From Neopestalotiopsis rosae (taxonomy: Eukaryota; Ascomycota; Sordariomycetes; Amphisphaeriales; Sporocadaceae): DNA of 64,000 bases. Below the pieces are notes generated by a model that was given only the letters and a program-made list of their open reading frames with translations, was not told where the DNA came from and did no database searches. Positions 42,818-54,708 of this stretch are shown here, one piece after another. Location: NCBI GenBank assembly GCA_023078685.1, contig JALGAS010000001.1, positions 992,001-1,056,000 on the forward strand, read 5' to 3'. Position numbers and translations under genes: made by a program. Within the stretch, counting starts at the first letter, position 1; each line of letters starts with the position of its first letter.

Positions 42818-45308
42818 TCAAGTCCTCGTAGTCTCGGTACCTGCACCTGGTTGAAGCATTGCCACGAGCGCCGTGAGTCTGTCAATCTTCATGGACAACT
42901 CAGAGATCCGGACTTCGACATCGGTAGGTGCGTCCGTGCTGTCATCCTGATCTTGCCGGGGTCGAGTCGGCGAAGGCTGAGAAATGACATTATGGTTGCT
43001 ATGCCGAGAGGAAATAAGCGAGCGGCGGCTGGACGACAATGGTGGCGCCGGACTTCTTCTCGAGGTCATACGCGGTCCACGGAAACTGTCAAATCCGTCT
43101 TTCGATGGAGATACCCGGAACGTGATGAGCTCGTAAAGCTTGATGAAAGCTACAATGGGTAAATGCGTCGCCTTAAGGAGAAGGATTCGTGCCTCGCGAA
43201 ATTTGTTGTCCGACGGCAGGAATAATCTCAAGGGCCGGAAAATGCCCAGGGCGAGCAGATTGAAGGGTGCTGCCAATATCGTTAGCAAGCGCCCGCTAGA
43301 CACGGAACTTAGTGTAAAATTGGGACTTACGGTAAAAGTGCGTGAGACGATTACTAGTTGAAGCTTCAAGCACATACACACTGTAGACATAGAGATACTC
43401 CTCTCTAGCGTGGGAGATGACTCGCGAGAAGCTATTGCTGAGCATACCAGTCAAGGAACCCATTAGCAAGATCGATGATAACGTGACAAAGACGAGCATC
43501 AGTGGCGGACCTTGAGACAAGTCAGTCATTTCCAATCCGTTCTAATCATGTATAAGACTTACCAAAGATTGGATCAATGCTCTCCATGATATCAAAGCCC
43601 ACATAGCTCGACCCAAAGAAGATCTTGGTGACAATCATCGCCATGTGGTTGAAAGAAAACGAATCTCTGCCAATCAAGGAGAAAGTCGTCAAGAAGCCAA
43701 CGTAGATGATGACAACCAGGACCATGAACTTTAAGAAATCCTTGCCCATTTCCTTCAAGCAAGGAATCAATGTTCCCCAGTACGGGCTCAGACTCAAGAT
43801 TGAGCAGATGCGAGGAACCATGAACAAGGCCTCTAGCGACAGAACATCAAACGCAATGTCCACCATGTAGAGGTCTTCATTGTATAGACCAATGAAACGC
43901 AGGATTGCGAATACAAACCCAATAGCAATCATGATCATGTCGAACAAATTCCACACGTCAGCTTGATAAAAGATGCTTCCAGCGTCAATGTATTCGCTGA
44001 CCTCGTCGTAGCAAAATGCAGCGAACCACAGGTAGAGCATGATTTCTCTCGGCGTAATGGCGTAGCGGTTTTGCTCAATGAGTACAGCATAGTACAGAAA
44101 GAGGAACAGACCAAAAAAGACGACCTCATAAGCCTTGAGATATCGAGGCACGCGTAGACGGCTGAAGGGATCGGCGGTCTGTGGGTTGTAGAACCTGGGT
44201 TTCTTGACCGACCCAGCGGACAAATGATCCCAAAAGATGATGTCGCCAGACCAGATGCCCGTGATAATCTTTTGGACGACGTGCTGACTCAAAAAGCGTT
44301 TTGCATCGGCAATGGCGGCAATCTCCAGGGCATTGAGGTTAATAAACGGTGCTGTCGGGTCAGTTTCGTCCTCTTCCTCGTCACTAGAGTCCATGTGCAT
44401 GCTCATTGTGAGTTTAGACAGCGACTGGATCAGTTGCGTTCGCCTCTGGGAAGCGCCCCTCAGTGTGTCGGGTCGACTTCCCGGGGCTTCACCAGAAGAC
44501 GACGAGGGCAGCAATGCAGTGCGCTCATTGCTCTCTCCAAGATCAGGCGCATCGCGCAGAAATACAGATTTCTGCTTGGGATCTGGGATCTCGTAGAGAC
44601 AGAATTCGACGGCCTCCCGCTCCGAGAGTCGTGTGAGGAAGCGCCACGCCACAATCTCGCAGGCGTTTGCACGAGCATCACCAACGCCGCTGTTGTCAGG
44701 CCCAGTGCTATAGTGCCAACGGAGAGCTCTGCGAATATGTTAGTGCTCTGAAAATAAATTCCTCTGCTTGTGTTGGCGTTTTGATGATTGCGGTTTCAGA
44801 ATGTGATGTACTCTAAGCGCCTGGGCTTTGGACATGAAGGTCCCAGGCACCTTCAAATTGTGGGTTATGACCGAAGTGCCAAGGCAATGCACCGTTCAAG
44901 GGCGATAGGGTTCAGTGAGAGGTCTCATGGCCCCATGGGGGTGGCACGAGGTAGGCATAATGTACTCACAGCAAAGCATTCACAATGGCTGGATTCGTAA
45001 CATTCTCTGCGAGATGGTCGACGAGCGTCCTCAGGCTATCGCCGCTAGAGGTGGTCCTCAGTTGCTCAAACGTCAGAGGAAGGTATACACAATCGGCAAT
45101 ATATCTTGGAACTCGGTTAGAATTGAAGATCCAGGAATATATTCGATTCATTGGGGAATTGTAAGCACCTAGAGAGTGATTTAATGACATCGCGAAATGC
45201 ATCATTGTGACTGATGTCTGGGAGTTCGCTCGATTTCCACGGGGCGTAGTAGGGCGACGGGGCCCGATCGCCTTGAGAAATTGGGCGTGCTTTTACGCGG
45301 ATAGGCAT
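42818..45308 (-). CDS. TRP-family (YVC1-like) non-selective cation channel
   Basis: Five exons on the minus strand, 45308-45169, 45104-44970, 44728-43563, 43510-43331 and 43269-42818, join in frame to 690 residues. The N-terminal cytosolic part (FEQLRTTSSGDSLRTLVDHL, ACEIVAWRFLTRLSEREAV) is characteristic of fungal TRPY relatives. A Ser-rich linker and an acidic DSSDEEEDETD stretch precede the membrane domain. Six helices follow, starting at YEVVFFGLFLFLYYAVL. The pore region is TTFSLIGRDSFSFNHMAMI, and VTLSSILLMGSLTGMLS follows as the last helix. A coiled-coil-like tail (VEVRISELSMKIDRLTALVAML) may drive oligomerisation. Family members release calcium, often from the vacuole, under osmotic or mechanical stimulus. 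Intron 2 is unusually long (241 bp); the others are 52-65 bp. Which of the fungal TRP paralogues it is cannot be settled by eye. Confidence 0.88.
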
Positions 45309-46681
45309 CTTGGCAGCATGAGGCAGGCAAGCGATGACTGAGCGGCCGTGTAGTATGTGATGTTCGACCTGGTCTGTATCGTACAAGTATGATCAAGGGC
45401 GTCAGACGGAGTGCGTCTGCGACTTGAGATTGAGATGAGCTCGGCAGGAAGAGGCACAAAACCAGACATCTGGGAATATGTATGATGCCCTGCTGCTGGC
45501 TACCTCTGGGGGCCCATCCGTGGTCTGTGCCTAGAAACTGGGGGAGGGAAACCGCTAAAACCCGCCCAAGTTTAGCGCGATCGCCGCCAAATCCAACCAG
45601 GGTCGCGAAACGCATATCCGTATTCCAAGCTGCGGGTGACGGTTTGTTTCAGATTTATCTCGTGCTGTTATCCGACTCACTGCGCACACCAAAGTGCGTG
45701 ATTGGCCGAGTACATGACAGGAAGTCATCCTATAACATCAGCTTGGAGTAGAATATCAAGTCCTCAGCTTATATACTCTATCCAATAAGAAGAGTGTCAG
45801 CAGCTGAACATACCTAGTATTGGTGTAGGCATACCCCAATTATGGAGTAGGGGTCTGATCTGCAAAACGCGCGAATTGATAGGACATCATCATGCGGCCG
45901 GAAAAAAATAGTACACCGACTCACGAAATCAATACGAGGTGGCATGGACCGAGTCATTCTCCTACAACGACGACTGACTTGTGATCACACCAAGTCAAAG
46001 CAAATCTCGTGTAAGTATGCGATCGTGAGGTGGTCAATCTGCATAGATTACAGCATATTGCGGGGTGAAACATGGCTGCCAAGATGAAGCAACTTTATCG
46101 CACCTTCATCGTGCGTTTTGTCAATTAGCAATGTACCCCAGAATGACTGGACATATGATTGAGAAACTAGTCCGCGTTTTCCTATCCAGGAGAAAGAGGT
46201 TGATCGTTTTACACCAGTCTTTGTTAGCTGTCAACTCTTGCGGATTCACTGAAAGTGGAGTGTTTAGACGACACAGCGCCCAGCCTCCCATTTATGACGC
46301 ACAATCACTAACACATGATCATTTTTTAAGGAAAGAGCAAGACGATATATATGTGGTAAAATAATTATGTAAGCATAAAACATAATTCATCAATATTCAT
46401 ATAAATCAGCTAAGCGTACATGGGGATCAAGGTAGAGGTGATTATAAAGTGTAGGTGGGGTATGAGACAAAGGGAATCTGGTATATAGTATAGCCGTGAG
46501 ACTGGGGGGGGATCTCTCTTGCCGCCTTCTAGAACAAGGGCTTCCAATTTTGTTTGTTTCTGCTTTTCGCTTTTCGTCGATAAGCCATCAAAATATCATA
46601 TTTTCGCGCCACGTGGACGACATCAGGCTCGTTTTTTTTCGTAGAGGGGGGCGCGTGCCCTTTCTTCTTCTTGTTCTTTTC
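45309..46681. other. Intergenic, 1.4 kb
   Basis: No gene is supported. The left part is the promoter region of the TRP channel gene and the right part is the 3' region of the ankyrin gene. Around 46360-46500 the DNA is AT-rich, consistent with terminator and polyadenylation sequence of the leftward ankyrin gene. Confidence 0.5.
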
Positions 46682-49663
46682 TTAAGCGGCATGAACCCTT
46701 CTGGCCTGCAAAAGAATCTCGCTCGCCTCGTCGCCGCCGCGGCTCTGCGCCAGCTCCAGGACCGTCTTGCCCGTCTCGTCGGTTGCGTCGAGGTCCACGC
46801 CGGCCTTGTCGACCAGGAGCTTCAGGACGTCGACGTCGCCGTTCTCGAGCGCCTGGATGATGGCGTTGTGGCCGCGGTAGACCTTGTTGGGGTTGGCGCC
46901 CGCGTCCAGCAGCATGACCAGGATCGTCGTGTCGTCGCCTTGCATCCTCCGCAGCGCCTTGACAATGGGCAGGTGCTCGCCGGGCGCGTTGACGTCGGCG
47001 CCGGCCTCGTCGATTAGGAACTTTACAATCTCGTTTTGGTGCTCGCGGATGGCCGTGGTGAGCGGGGAGAAGACGCCGCCGTTGCGGTCTTCGACCGACA
47101 CACCGGCGCGGAGGAGGAGCTTGACGGACGGCAGCTGGCCTGCGGATACGGCCATTTCCATGACTCCCTTGAACGCCCTGGGCTCGGCCAGCGCGGGGAG
47201 CAGCAGCTTGAGAATGGCCGGTTGGCGGACAGCCAAGCAGATGGGCCAATCTTCGCCGCGAACATTGCCATCGGCACCGCGAGACAGCAGGAGCTGAACA
47301 AGCTCTGGGCGATTCTCCTTGATCGCAGTGGTGAGAGCCGTTGCTCCCGTCTTGGGCACCTTGTCGTTAATGGGGACATTATGGTCGAGTAACCAGTTAA
47401 TGGCCTCGATGTTATTATGCTGTACTGCCGTCTCGAGAATGCCCTTTGGTGAGAGGAGATTACCTCCAGCCTTCACGAGAGCATCGAGAAGATGAACTCG
47501 GTTGTGGGTGACACACTTGAAACAAGGATACTCGGCGCTTGGCGTGTTCGGGTCGGCACCACTGGACAACAGAAGGTGGAAGATATCCTCTCGGTTGTCA
47601 CGAATGGAGGTACATAAGGGGGTGAAGATGCCATCCTTCTTGGCGTCTAGGTTGACACCGGCATTAATCAAAAGGCGAACACTGTCAATGTTGTTGATAG
47701 ACGTGGCGAGCTCCATGATGCCAGGCGCCTTGCGATGATCTGCGCCCCGAGAAAGGAGGATCTTAAGGCACTTTGGTTGATATGTCGAAGGCCACAGCAT
47801 ATGTCTGGTGAGTTGGAATAGATTAGCTTCCTGATCTTTGGTTTGTATATTCGGCCTTTCTTACTTGGGTCCTGGCAGATTAGGATTCGCGCCGTGATCG
47901 AGCAGTGTTGATACAATGTCTGGGCGGCCAGTCTGGATAGCGTCAAACATTGGTGTTTTTCCCTCTGCCCACAAGTGTTAGATTTTCGCCGTCTTCCAGA
48001 AGCAGGACTACTCCGAATGAAACGTACCTCGGGATTTGCCGTTGCTGTCGGCTCCATATTCCAGCAAAAGATCGATTGTTTTTCTAGATGCCTTTTGCGA
48101 AATAGCCTTGATGAGGAGCGTATCACCGTCATTCATCATGTGGGATGGCTCGCCGCCATAGGTGAGCAGCAGCCTCGTGAGAGCAAATTGATTTGTAGCC
48201 ACGGAAAGTGCTAGTGGCGAATCCAGGTCTCCCGTTACGTTGGGCGAAGCACCATATTTAAGCAACATGCTGGCACCGTCGAGGAATGACTCTTCTACGG
48301 CCATATATAAGGGTGTTTTCCGAGTGATGTCGCCCGGGATGTTAGGATCGGCACCGAATAAGAGTAGTCTAATATGGGTCAGCTACTTTACTTTGATCTC
48401 TCTAAAATGGAGACAAATTTGGGCTCTCGGGACTTACAGTCGGACTATCTCGACATCATGCATTCTAATAGCCAGATTCAGCGCGTGAACGTCGGCGCCG
48501 GTATTGGCTGGAACGCCTCGGTCGAGCAGTTGCTCTACCATTGTGCTATTTCTTGTCTCAATGGCGGAGATCAGAGCGTCGACCATGGCCGGTGTGGGCG
48601 TGCCAGAGTTCCTGGGCGACCAGCGTGGCATGGTGAAGGGGTCTGCCTTGATTTTCACGACCTTGATCGGCCCGTGCTCGTACTCGTCTTCACTGCCGAC
48701 CAGCGTTGCGTGGCCGTTTGTGCTGCCGGATAATCTCTCGTCAATGTGGCCATGGCCGTGACCGTGGCTCGGATGGTGCGAACCATGGCCGCTGCTACCG
48801 GAAACGTAGGTCTCCGCCCCGGAGATGACGCGCTCACGGCCACCATGCGAGGAGACGGTATGATCCGAGATTGATGTGCGGCGGACGAGAGAAGGGAAGT
48901 GCAGATCGGGAATGGATCGAGCGCTCAGCGCATCACTGCCAGGGAATGGAGAGAGGTCGGTGGAGCTCTTTGCCATTTCGAGGACGGGGGGCAAGTGAGG
49001 GACAGATGGTGTCAACGACCGGTGGTCGATAGATGAGTGGTGGAGGGACTCAATGGCAGAGACCTCTTCCAGTGAGTGTGCAACCATGTGTTGTTCAAGA
49101 GTCTTGAGCTTGGTGATGCCAATAACTGACTTTCCGCGGTCCATGCGATCAAGAGCTGCTGCGAGACCAGTGTAGCCAATGCCAACAGCATCGTCAATCT
49201 TTTGGTCTCCCAGGGACCATTGGAATACCAGCGCACTCATTCGCAGCGCCTCTTTTGTCTTGGCGAGAGACTCCCTCATCTTGTCAACGCCAGTATCTGC
49301 GAACATTTTGCGCCAGCCTCGCTGAATCTTTCCCATGGTTCCCTTGCGCTCATATTCGACGAACCGGGTGATCCATTGATCAAGTATTTGAAAGTCTGAA
49401 TGCGTAGTTCTGAATTTCTTGTCGAGCTCCTGGAGCATCTCGTCCGGAAGAGTCTGGTGTATCTTGGCGCATTCGAGGAGTCCAGCCTCGAGGGACCACA
49501 TAATTCGGCATACTTCGAGAAAGTCGTGGGCAAGCTCGTCGAAACCCAGAGGATGAGTCTTGACTGTGCTGAGAAAATCAAGCATATGTATGGAAATACT
49601 ATTTCCCAATACCGTCGCGGACGTGCAGTGGTTGAGGACCACTTCGGATCTGATTGGTGCCAT
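46682..49663 (-). CDS. Large ankyrin-repeat protein
   Basis: Four exons on the minus strand, 49663-48438, 48368-48028, 47964-47865 and 47804-46682, join in frame to 929 residues. The introns are 69, 63 and 60 bp. Residues 1-180 are helical (LAHDFLEVCRIMWSLEAGLLECAK, LDKKFRTTHSDFQILDQWI) and look like the helical N-terminal domain of fungal ankyrin and STAND proteins. A disordered Ser/His-rich linker with GHGHGHGH follows. From about 370 to the end, tandem ankyrin repeats run with the usual TPL..A and LLxxGAxPN pattern (LLLFGADPNIPG, LLEYGADSNGKS, LLDHGANPNLPG, LLSRGADGNVRG, LLDAGANPNKVY), perhaps 15 units. It is a protein-interaction scaffold with no catalytic domain. The role is unknown. The last exon is GC-rich compared with the first three. 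Confidence 0.85.
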
Positions 49664-52600
49664 GATGTCTTATAAGCCAGGCAGAGGCCCAAGACGAAGG
49701 AGGGTAGATGGCGGTCGGCGGAGTGATAACACAGATATGCTATCTGTCGGACCAGGCAGGTACAGAAATGAAAAAAAGAGACGACAACCGAGCAAAACGA
49801 GAAAAAGCAAGACGGCCCGGGGCTTGCTGTGCGGGCACATATATGTCTATATGGTGAGGGGACTCATCAATGCTTCAGAGACCATAGCTGGAGCTAGCAG
49901 CCCAGCCCAGCCCGAGCCCCCCAGGAACTCGGCTGTCAAACCGAATATTAAGACGGCCGTGTAGTCTAGATGAGACCAAGCTCATCCTGACGGTGCTTCA
50001 CCGGCGCCTTGAGAGACCTGGCTAACCTGATCTGATCCTCCATACATACTGTACACACACAATCCTACGAGACCGGACGACAGGGCGACCGCTGGTTAGC
50101 ACGGAGTGGCGGCTACTGGGATCTATTGGAGTGCTAGTATAATATCCATAATATCCTCATCCATCCTACACCCTAGCCCATCGGTCCTAGGGCGAACACC
50201 CTCCTCTCCAAAGCCCATCCGACTGGGCCGCAGCTGAAGATACGCGAGTGCTTTGACTCCAGCTAAAACGAGGACTAAACCGCATAGAGGGAGTATGCCG
50301 ACCTTGGACTGCTGCAGCTTGAGCGTTCCCACGTGGCAAGGGGTCGACATACTGTCTGAATGAGTATTGTCAAGAGTCAGTCATCTTGGGCTCGTCCAAT
50401 GAGTGAGGAAATGCCTGAAAAAGAGATTCCGCAGTTGCATGCAGTGTTATGCAGGAGCTTTTGCGCCTTTGACTCGTTACATGTTAGCTCATGTCCTTAT
50501 TTGGATTCGTAGAAAACCTGCCGCCTGGGCGTGTGCAGATAGCTATCGCACAGACCTGAAGCCTGAACTCTAATTCAGCCAGGGTAGTCTACTGGGGTTG
50601 TCTCGTTCTCCTCAACGGCAAAGCAGAGCTGAACTATGGCTCCATAGTCGTTTATTTGGATGTAATTTTAACCAACCGGTGCCTTGCATTAAGGCCATGG
50701 AAGATAGGTAATGAGAAAAAAAAGAGGCTTGCTTGGTAGTCGGGTAGGTAGTATGGCGGAGGGTGTCGGAGTAACTATTAACGAGACTGATTGCTTTACT
50801 ACCCAGAGCCACCGTACCCAGGCAAGTGAAAGGCACGTATTTGACAGACGCGGTGGAAAAGATCTTCCTTTAGCGCCGGCCATTGGAGCTGACGTTTGCG
50901 CTTAGCTCTTGGTTTGCGGCGAGCTAGGATGAACGATGCCGTCGCATAACAGTACGTATATCAGTACGAAGTAGATTTGCTGTCTGTTGTTGGTTATTTT
51001 GTCGCTCGCAGTGGGCCTAGACAGGGCCATCTAGATCAGCGAACGATTTACCGTGTTCGGTTCAGCCGAGGCGTAGTGCAGTAGCAAGCAAGCAGTTGTC
51101 ACGCAGCGGTGCCCAAGATGTTGATCTTGTCATGCCGTCGAGCTGGTCCTGTAGCTGATCCACTACTCTCGGCAAGTCGAAGCAGAATTCGACAGCGACC
51201 AGGCAGTGAGAGAGAGAGAAACAAGATGAGCAGTCCCTGATGCCTCAGCAGTGCATTGTCGCACTAGAGAGTCGTGATAGCAAATCAGGTGCCAAACATC
51301 TTGTAGTTCTGACAGTTATAATGTCATTGTTTCACCAGACGTACATCAAGCCCTAACTAGCCTGCCGTGGCAAACATGGGCATCGTCACTCTTGGCAGCC
51401 ACGAGTTTTCTCTGAATGGTGTCTCACAGCAGAGCAGGACTTTTTTTTTCTTGTCTCATGAGCGGGCCGAGGATGGATTGTTTCACTTTCTCGAATCCTC
51501 GATGGTTCAGGGCACAGAGGTGACATGTGCCCCAAAGTGGATATTCATGTATAAAGGGTCGAATTCCTTCCATCTAGCAGATAGTGGACCTGGGCAGAAT
51601 GTCGAGAATGCGTGTACATACTGCTACTGTATATGTAACCTACCAGGCCCGGCCTTGATACCCATGGTATGAACCGTATACTACCCGGTGGAACTCTTTC
51701 TTTTCCGCACGCACAGATCGATCAGCGTCGAATGCTCCGACGTCGTGGACGGATGGCTTGCTACCAAGCCAGTCAAGCGCAAGCGAGCTGCGCGAGAGCC
51801 TGGAGCGCAGCCCAGCTCGCGCCAGCATGAGAACCAGGCACAGGTGGCACCTGAATGGGTAGCCGGCGCTAGCACTATAGTCGCCATAATAAAGAGCATC
51901 TAGTGATCGAGGGGTCAAGCCGCTTCCAGCCAAACCAGACTGAGAAGAGAAGTCTTTCCAGGGCAAAATCAAGAAATAGTATCAGAGAATGACTCGAAAT
52001 CGGATCATCAACGTCGTAGCCAAGTAACGGCCTGACGGGAGGGCTGCGCATTGCAATCATACCTCGAGTTTGTTCGGCCCTGGCCGTGGGTTGAACTTGC
52101 AGCCAAGCCAGGTCGGCCGAGATTTCATGGCTCGAAACTCTAAAACGAAGTGGCAGATGGAGTTTGTTGATACTGTATCATTTTTTCACCGTGAAAATGC
52201 GAATTGGACAATCTTGTCAGTGTCATGGATTTGACTCCATATGCACTTTGGGGTTTGGGGCGTGCGGGGATCTGGAAATTTGAAAATACCAGATATGGAT
52301 GCAAGTCACATGCAGGTCAACAGAAATGCGTGTGACATGAAGATATCCGTGGACAGTGGATACGCATCAGCATCTCGCATCGACATGGGCTAGAAACAAG
52401 GTTCAAGGGAGATGGGAGAGTGGGCAAGCAACCTGGCAAGTCTGGCAAGCCTGGCTGGCAAGCAAGGTGCTGGGTGGGACCCCTTACCCAAGGGCTTTTT
52501 GGAGGCTTTCGTCTCTTTGCAAGCTGCAGATCCCCGTTCATTTTTTTTTCAGCCATTGATGGCATTTCCCGAAGGCGGATTCCCGTGGGATCCCTGCTAA

Positions 52601-53923
52601 CAACTGGACGATCGCCTGGGGAAACAGGAGAAGGGCGTCTGCAGCCGCTAGGACCCCGTCCCCCATCGAAGCCGTCCCTGCCTTAAAAATGCATCGTCGT
52701 GTTTTCACTGTCCAAGTGCCGTGTGCTCTAGTCATTCATTCCATGTGGTTTGAACATTCTTCGCGCCATTCTGGTGCACAAGAAGGAATTCTTTTATTTC
52801 TAAATTTGTCTTTTGTGAAACTTTTGTGTCTGAAACTCTGAACTTTAAATTCGCCTCGAAGTCGGCATGGTTTTTTGAACTGTCATTCTTCGAGTAGACG
52901 GACGACTGCCTGCTCATTATGTAAGGAATCATCATGATCTTTGGTGCCAATGTTTATAGAGGGGCTGTTCTCGTGCTAGTCTGTAGTCTGTAGTCCGCTG
53001 TCTCGACGCAGAGTCCTTGCTTCTCATTCTAAATCACAAAAAGCACTGTCAAAGTCATAGAGTCGTACTTATGCTTGACGAAATGGGAATCTTCTCAATT
53101 GTACGATCAATTCACCTGAATGACTCCTTCAACCATCTCTGTAGACAAGTTCGAAACTCTTCAAGTAGGTAGGTAGAAACAAGTCCAAACATTGGTGTTC
53201 TAGGCCCCAGTATCGCAGCCGCCCCGCATGGCTTCCAGTGCTGCATTCTCTCTAGACTGCCATGTCGAGTGGGCAACAACTTTACGCCTTTTGGTGAAGA
53301 GCGAGCTTATCACTTCCGTATGAAACACTATATTTCCGTATTTGGCCTGCCACATGATCACTACGCAAAAGGAGTGGATCATCGATTGTTGTTATGGGAG
53401 ACAAGGTATTCTTTGCGGAGGCTGACACTCATTCACATACTGTGGCTCGCGACTGTGGTTTCATACTCCCAATGTGAGCTGGCTACGAATGATTTGAAGT
53501 TCAAGACGGAGTATACTCGAGCTGGGGGAGCATGAAGATAACTTTCCTTGGAGAATACGAGCCTACGCTACACCATAACTGGATACGACAAGCCGACCTT
53601 TACCTCAATAGGAGAAAATATCCCAAAGCTAAGCTGAATTAGGGAAACGGTGCCTGGGAGTATGAAAGCGCTACGATTTGAGTATAGGGCTGCGTGTACT
53701 TCATAGAGATCATTGAGTAAATGAACAGAGATAGGACTCTGTATGATTCTATAGAAGGATATATAGTGTCCGCTCTGACAGAGATTATACTGTTCCATAG
53801 CATACACCTAATCCATTTCAGTTTCAATATCAGGCTCTCCGGAATATCAGTCTACCAGTCCTCAATCAAACTTTACACCCTTCATTTGGAAAAACAAAAT
53901 CCAGATCGCAACAAGAAGCCAAG
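49664..53923. other. Intergenic, 4.3 kb
   Basis: The longest gene-poor stretch in the window. Open frames are all short and without motifs, signal peptides or plausible exon partners. Local features are a GGCAAG-rich stretch (52425-52475) and an AGAGAGAGAG run near 51210. I could not find terminal repeats or transposase-like coding fragments. A noncoding RNA or small secreted protein cannot be excluded. Confidence 0.45.
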
Positions 53924-54292
53924 ATGTCTGCCCCGGCAATCCCATTTTCCTACCACGCCAAAGCCCAAACAGACTTCAAGATCCCGCTTCTGGCAGGAGA
54001 TAATGCCTACCTCGGCGACGTGTTTTCATCGGACAAGACGAACCCAGAGAAACCAATCTCCGCGGGACTATACCGGCTCGAAAAAGGCGAGCCCTTGGTC
54101 TACACGTACAAATATGACGAGATGAAGATCTTCCTCGAGGGCAACATGACCATCACGGACGCGACTGGCCAATCGGTACATGCCTCTGCAGGTGACGTCT
54201 TTTATTTCCCTGCTGGCAGCACGATCACATTCACCACGACGGACTATGGACTGGCGTTTTACTGCGGCCAGAGGAAACACAGCGATTTCTAG
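53924..54292 (+). CDS. Small single-domain cupin (EutQ-like)
   Basis: A single exon encodes 122 residues. The double-stranded beta-helix is compact: GLYRLEKGEPLVYTYKYDEM, then KIFLEGNMTITDATGQS, then ASAGDVFYFPAGSTITF and a C-terminal FYCGQRK. The GDVFYFPAGS box is the second cupin motif. The first motif is a YKYDEM variant without the usual His-x-His, as in the EutQ-like family, where metal binding is altered. Such small cupins are frequent in fungal metabolite clusters, but most have no known reaction. No signal peptide is present, so it should be cytosolic. It is convergent with the DUF3445 gene (416 bp between stops). Confidence 0.85.
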   Translation: MSAPAIPFSYHAKAQTDFKIPLLAGDNAYLGDVFSSDKTNPEKPISAGLYRLEKGEPLVYTYKYDEMKIFLEGNMTITDATGQSVHASAGDVFYFPAGSTITFTTTDYGLAFYCGQRKHSDF

Positions 54293-54708
54293 ACAGGTGG
54301 CAGTTCCGTATTGCCGGATCTTTGTTTGGATGAATAATTGGCTTTCAGGCAATTAGCAACGTATGGAGATGGGCAATTATGAATAAACTCTTCAAGAACA
54401 GAGCCGGTCCTTTGAATAACATGCATGTTTAATTTGTGTTTTGGAGAAAGGGTAAAGCACTATCTTGAACAACTCCGGACAATGCCAATCCATACTGCTG
54501 CTCTTTCCAACACTTATTACTATTTTATTCATATATGCTTCAATTGTGACACGCAGGCTGGTATCATAAATGATGTCTATAATTTCCCATGAAGTGAGCA
54601 AGTCACCATGCACCAAATCAGACATTTGACTCAAAGAGAAGGCATGAGGGACAAGGCAAATTATCGGGGTATAACTACGATCTCTATTTCTGATGTTCCT
54701 GGTCTACA
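54293..54708. other. Convergent 3' region
   Basis: About 416 bp of AT-rich sequence between the stops of the convergent cupin and DUF3445 genes. No other feature seen. Confidence 0.45.

Noticed and set aside
46623..47249. 208-codon minus-strand frame rich in Arg
   Set aside because: Alternate frame of the GC-rich last exon of the ankyrin gene.
54068..54352. 94-codon minus-strand frame
   Set aside because: Antisense to the cupin gene, whose motif GDVFYFPAGS is clear.
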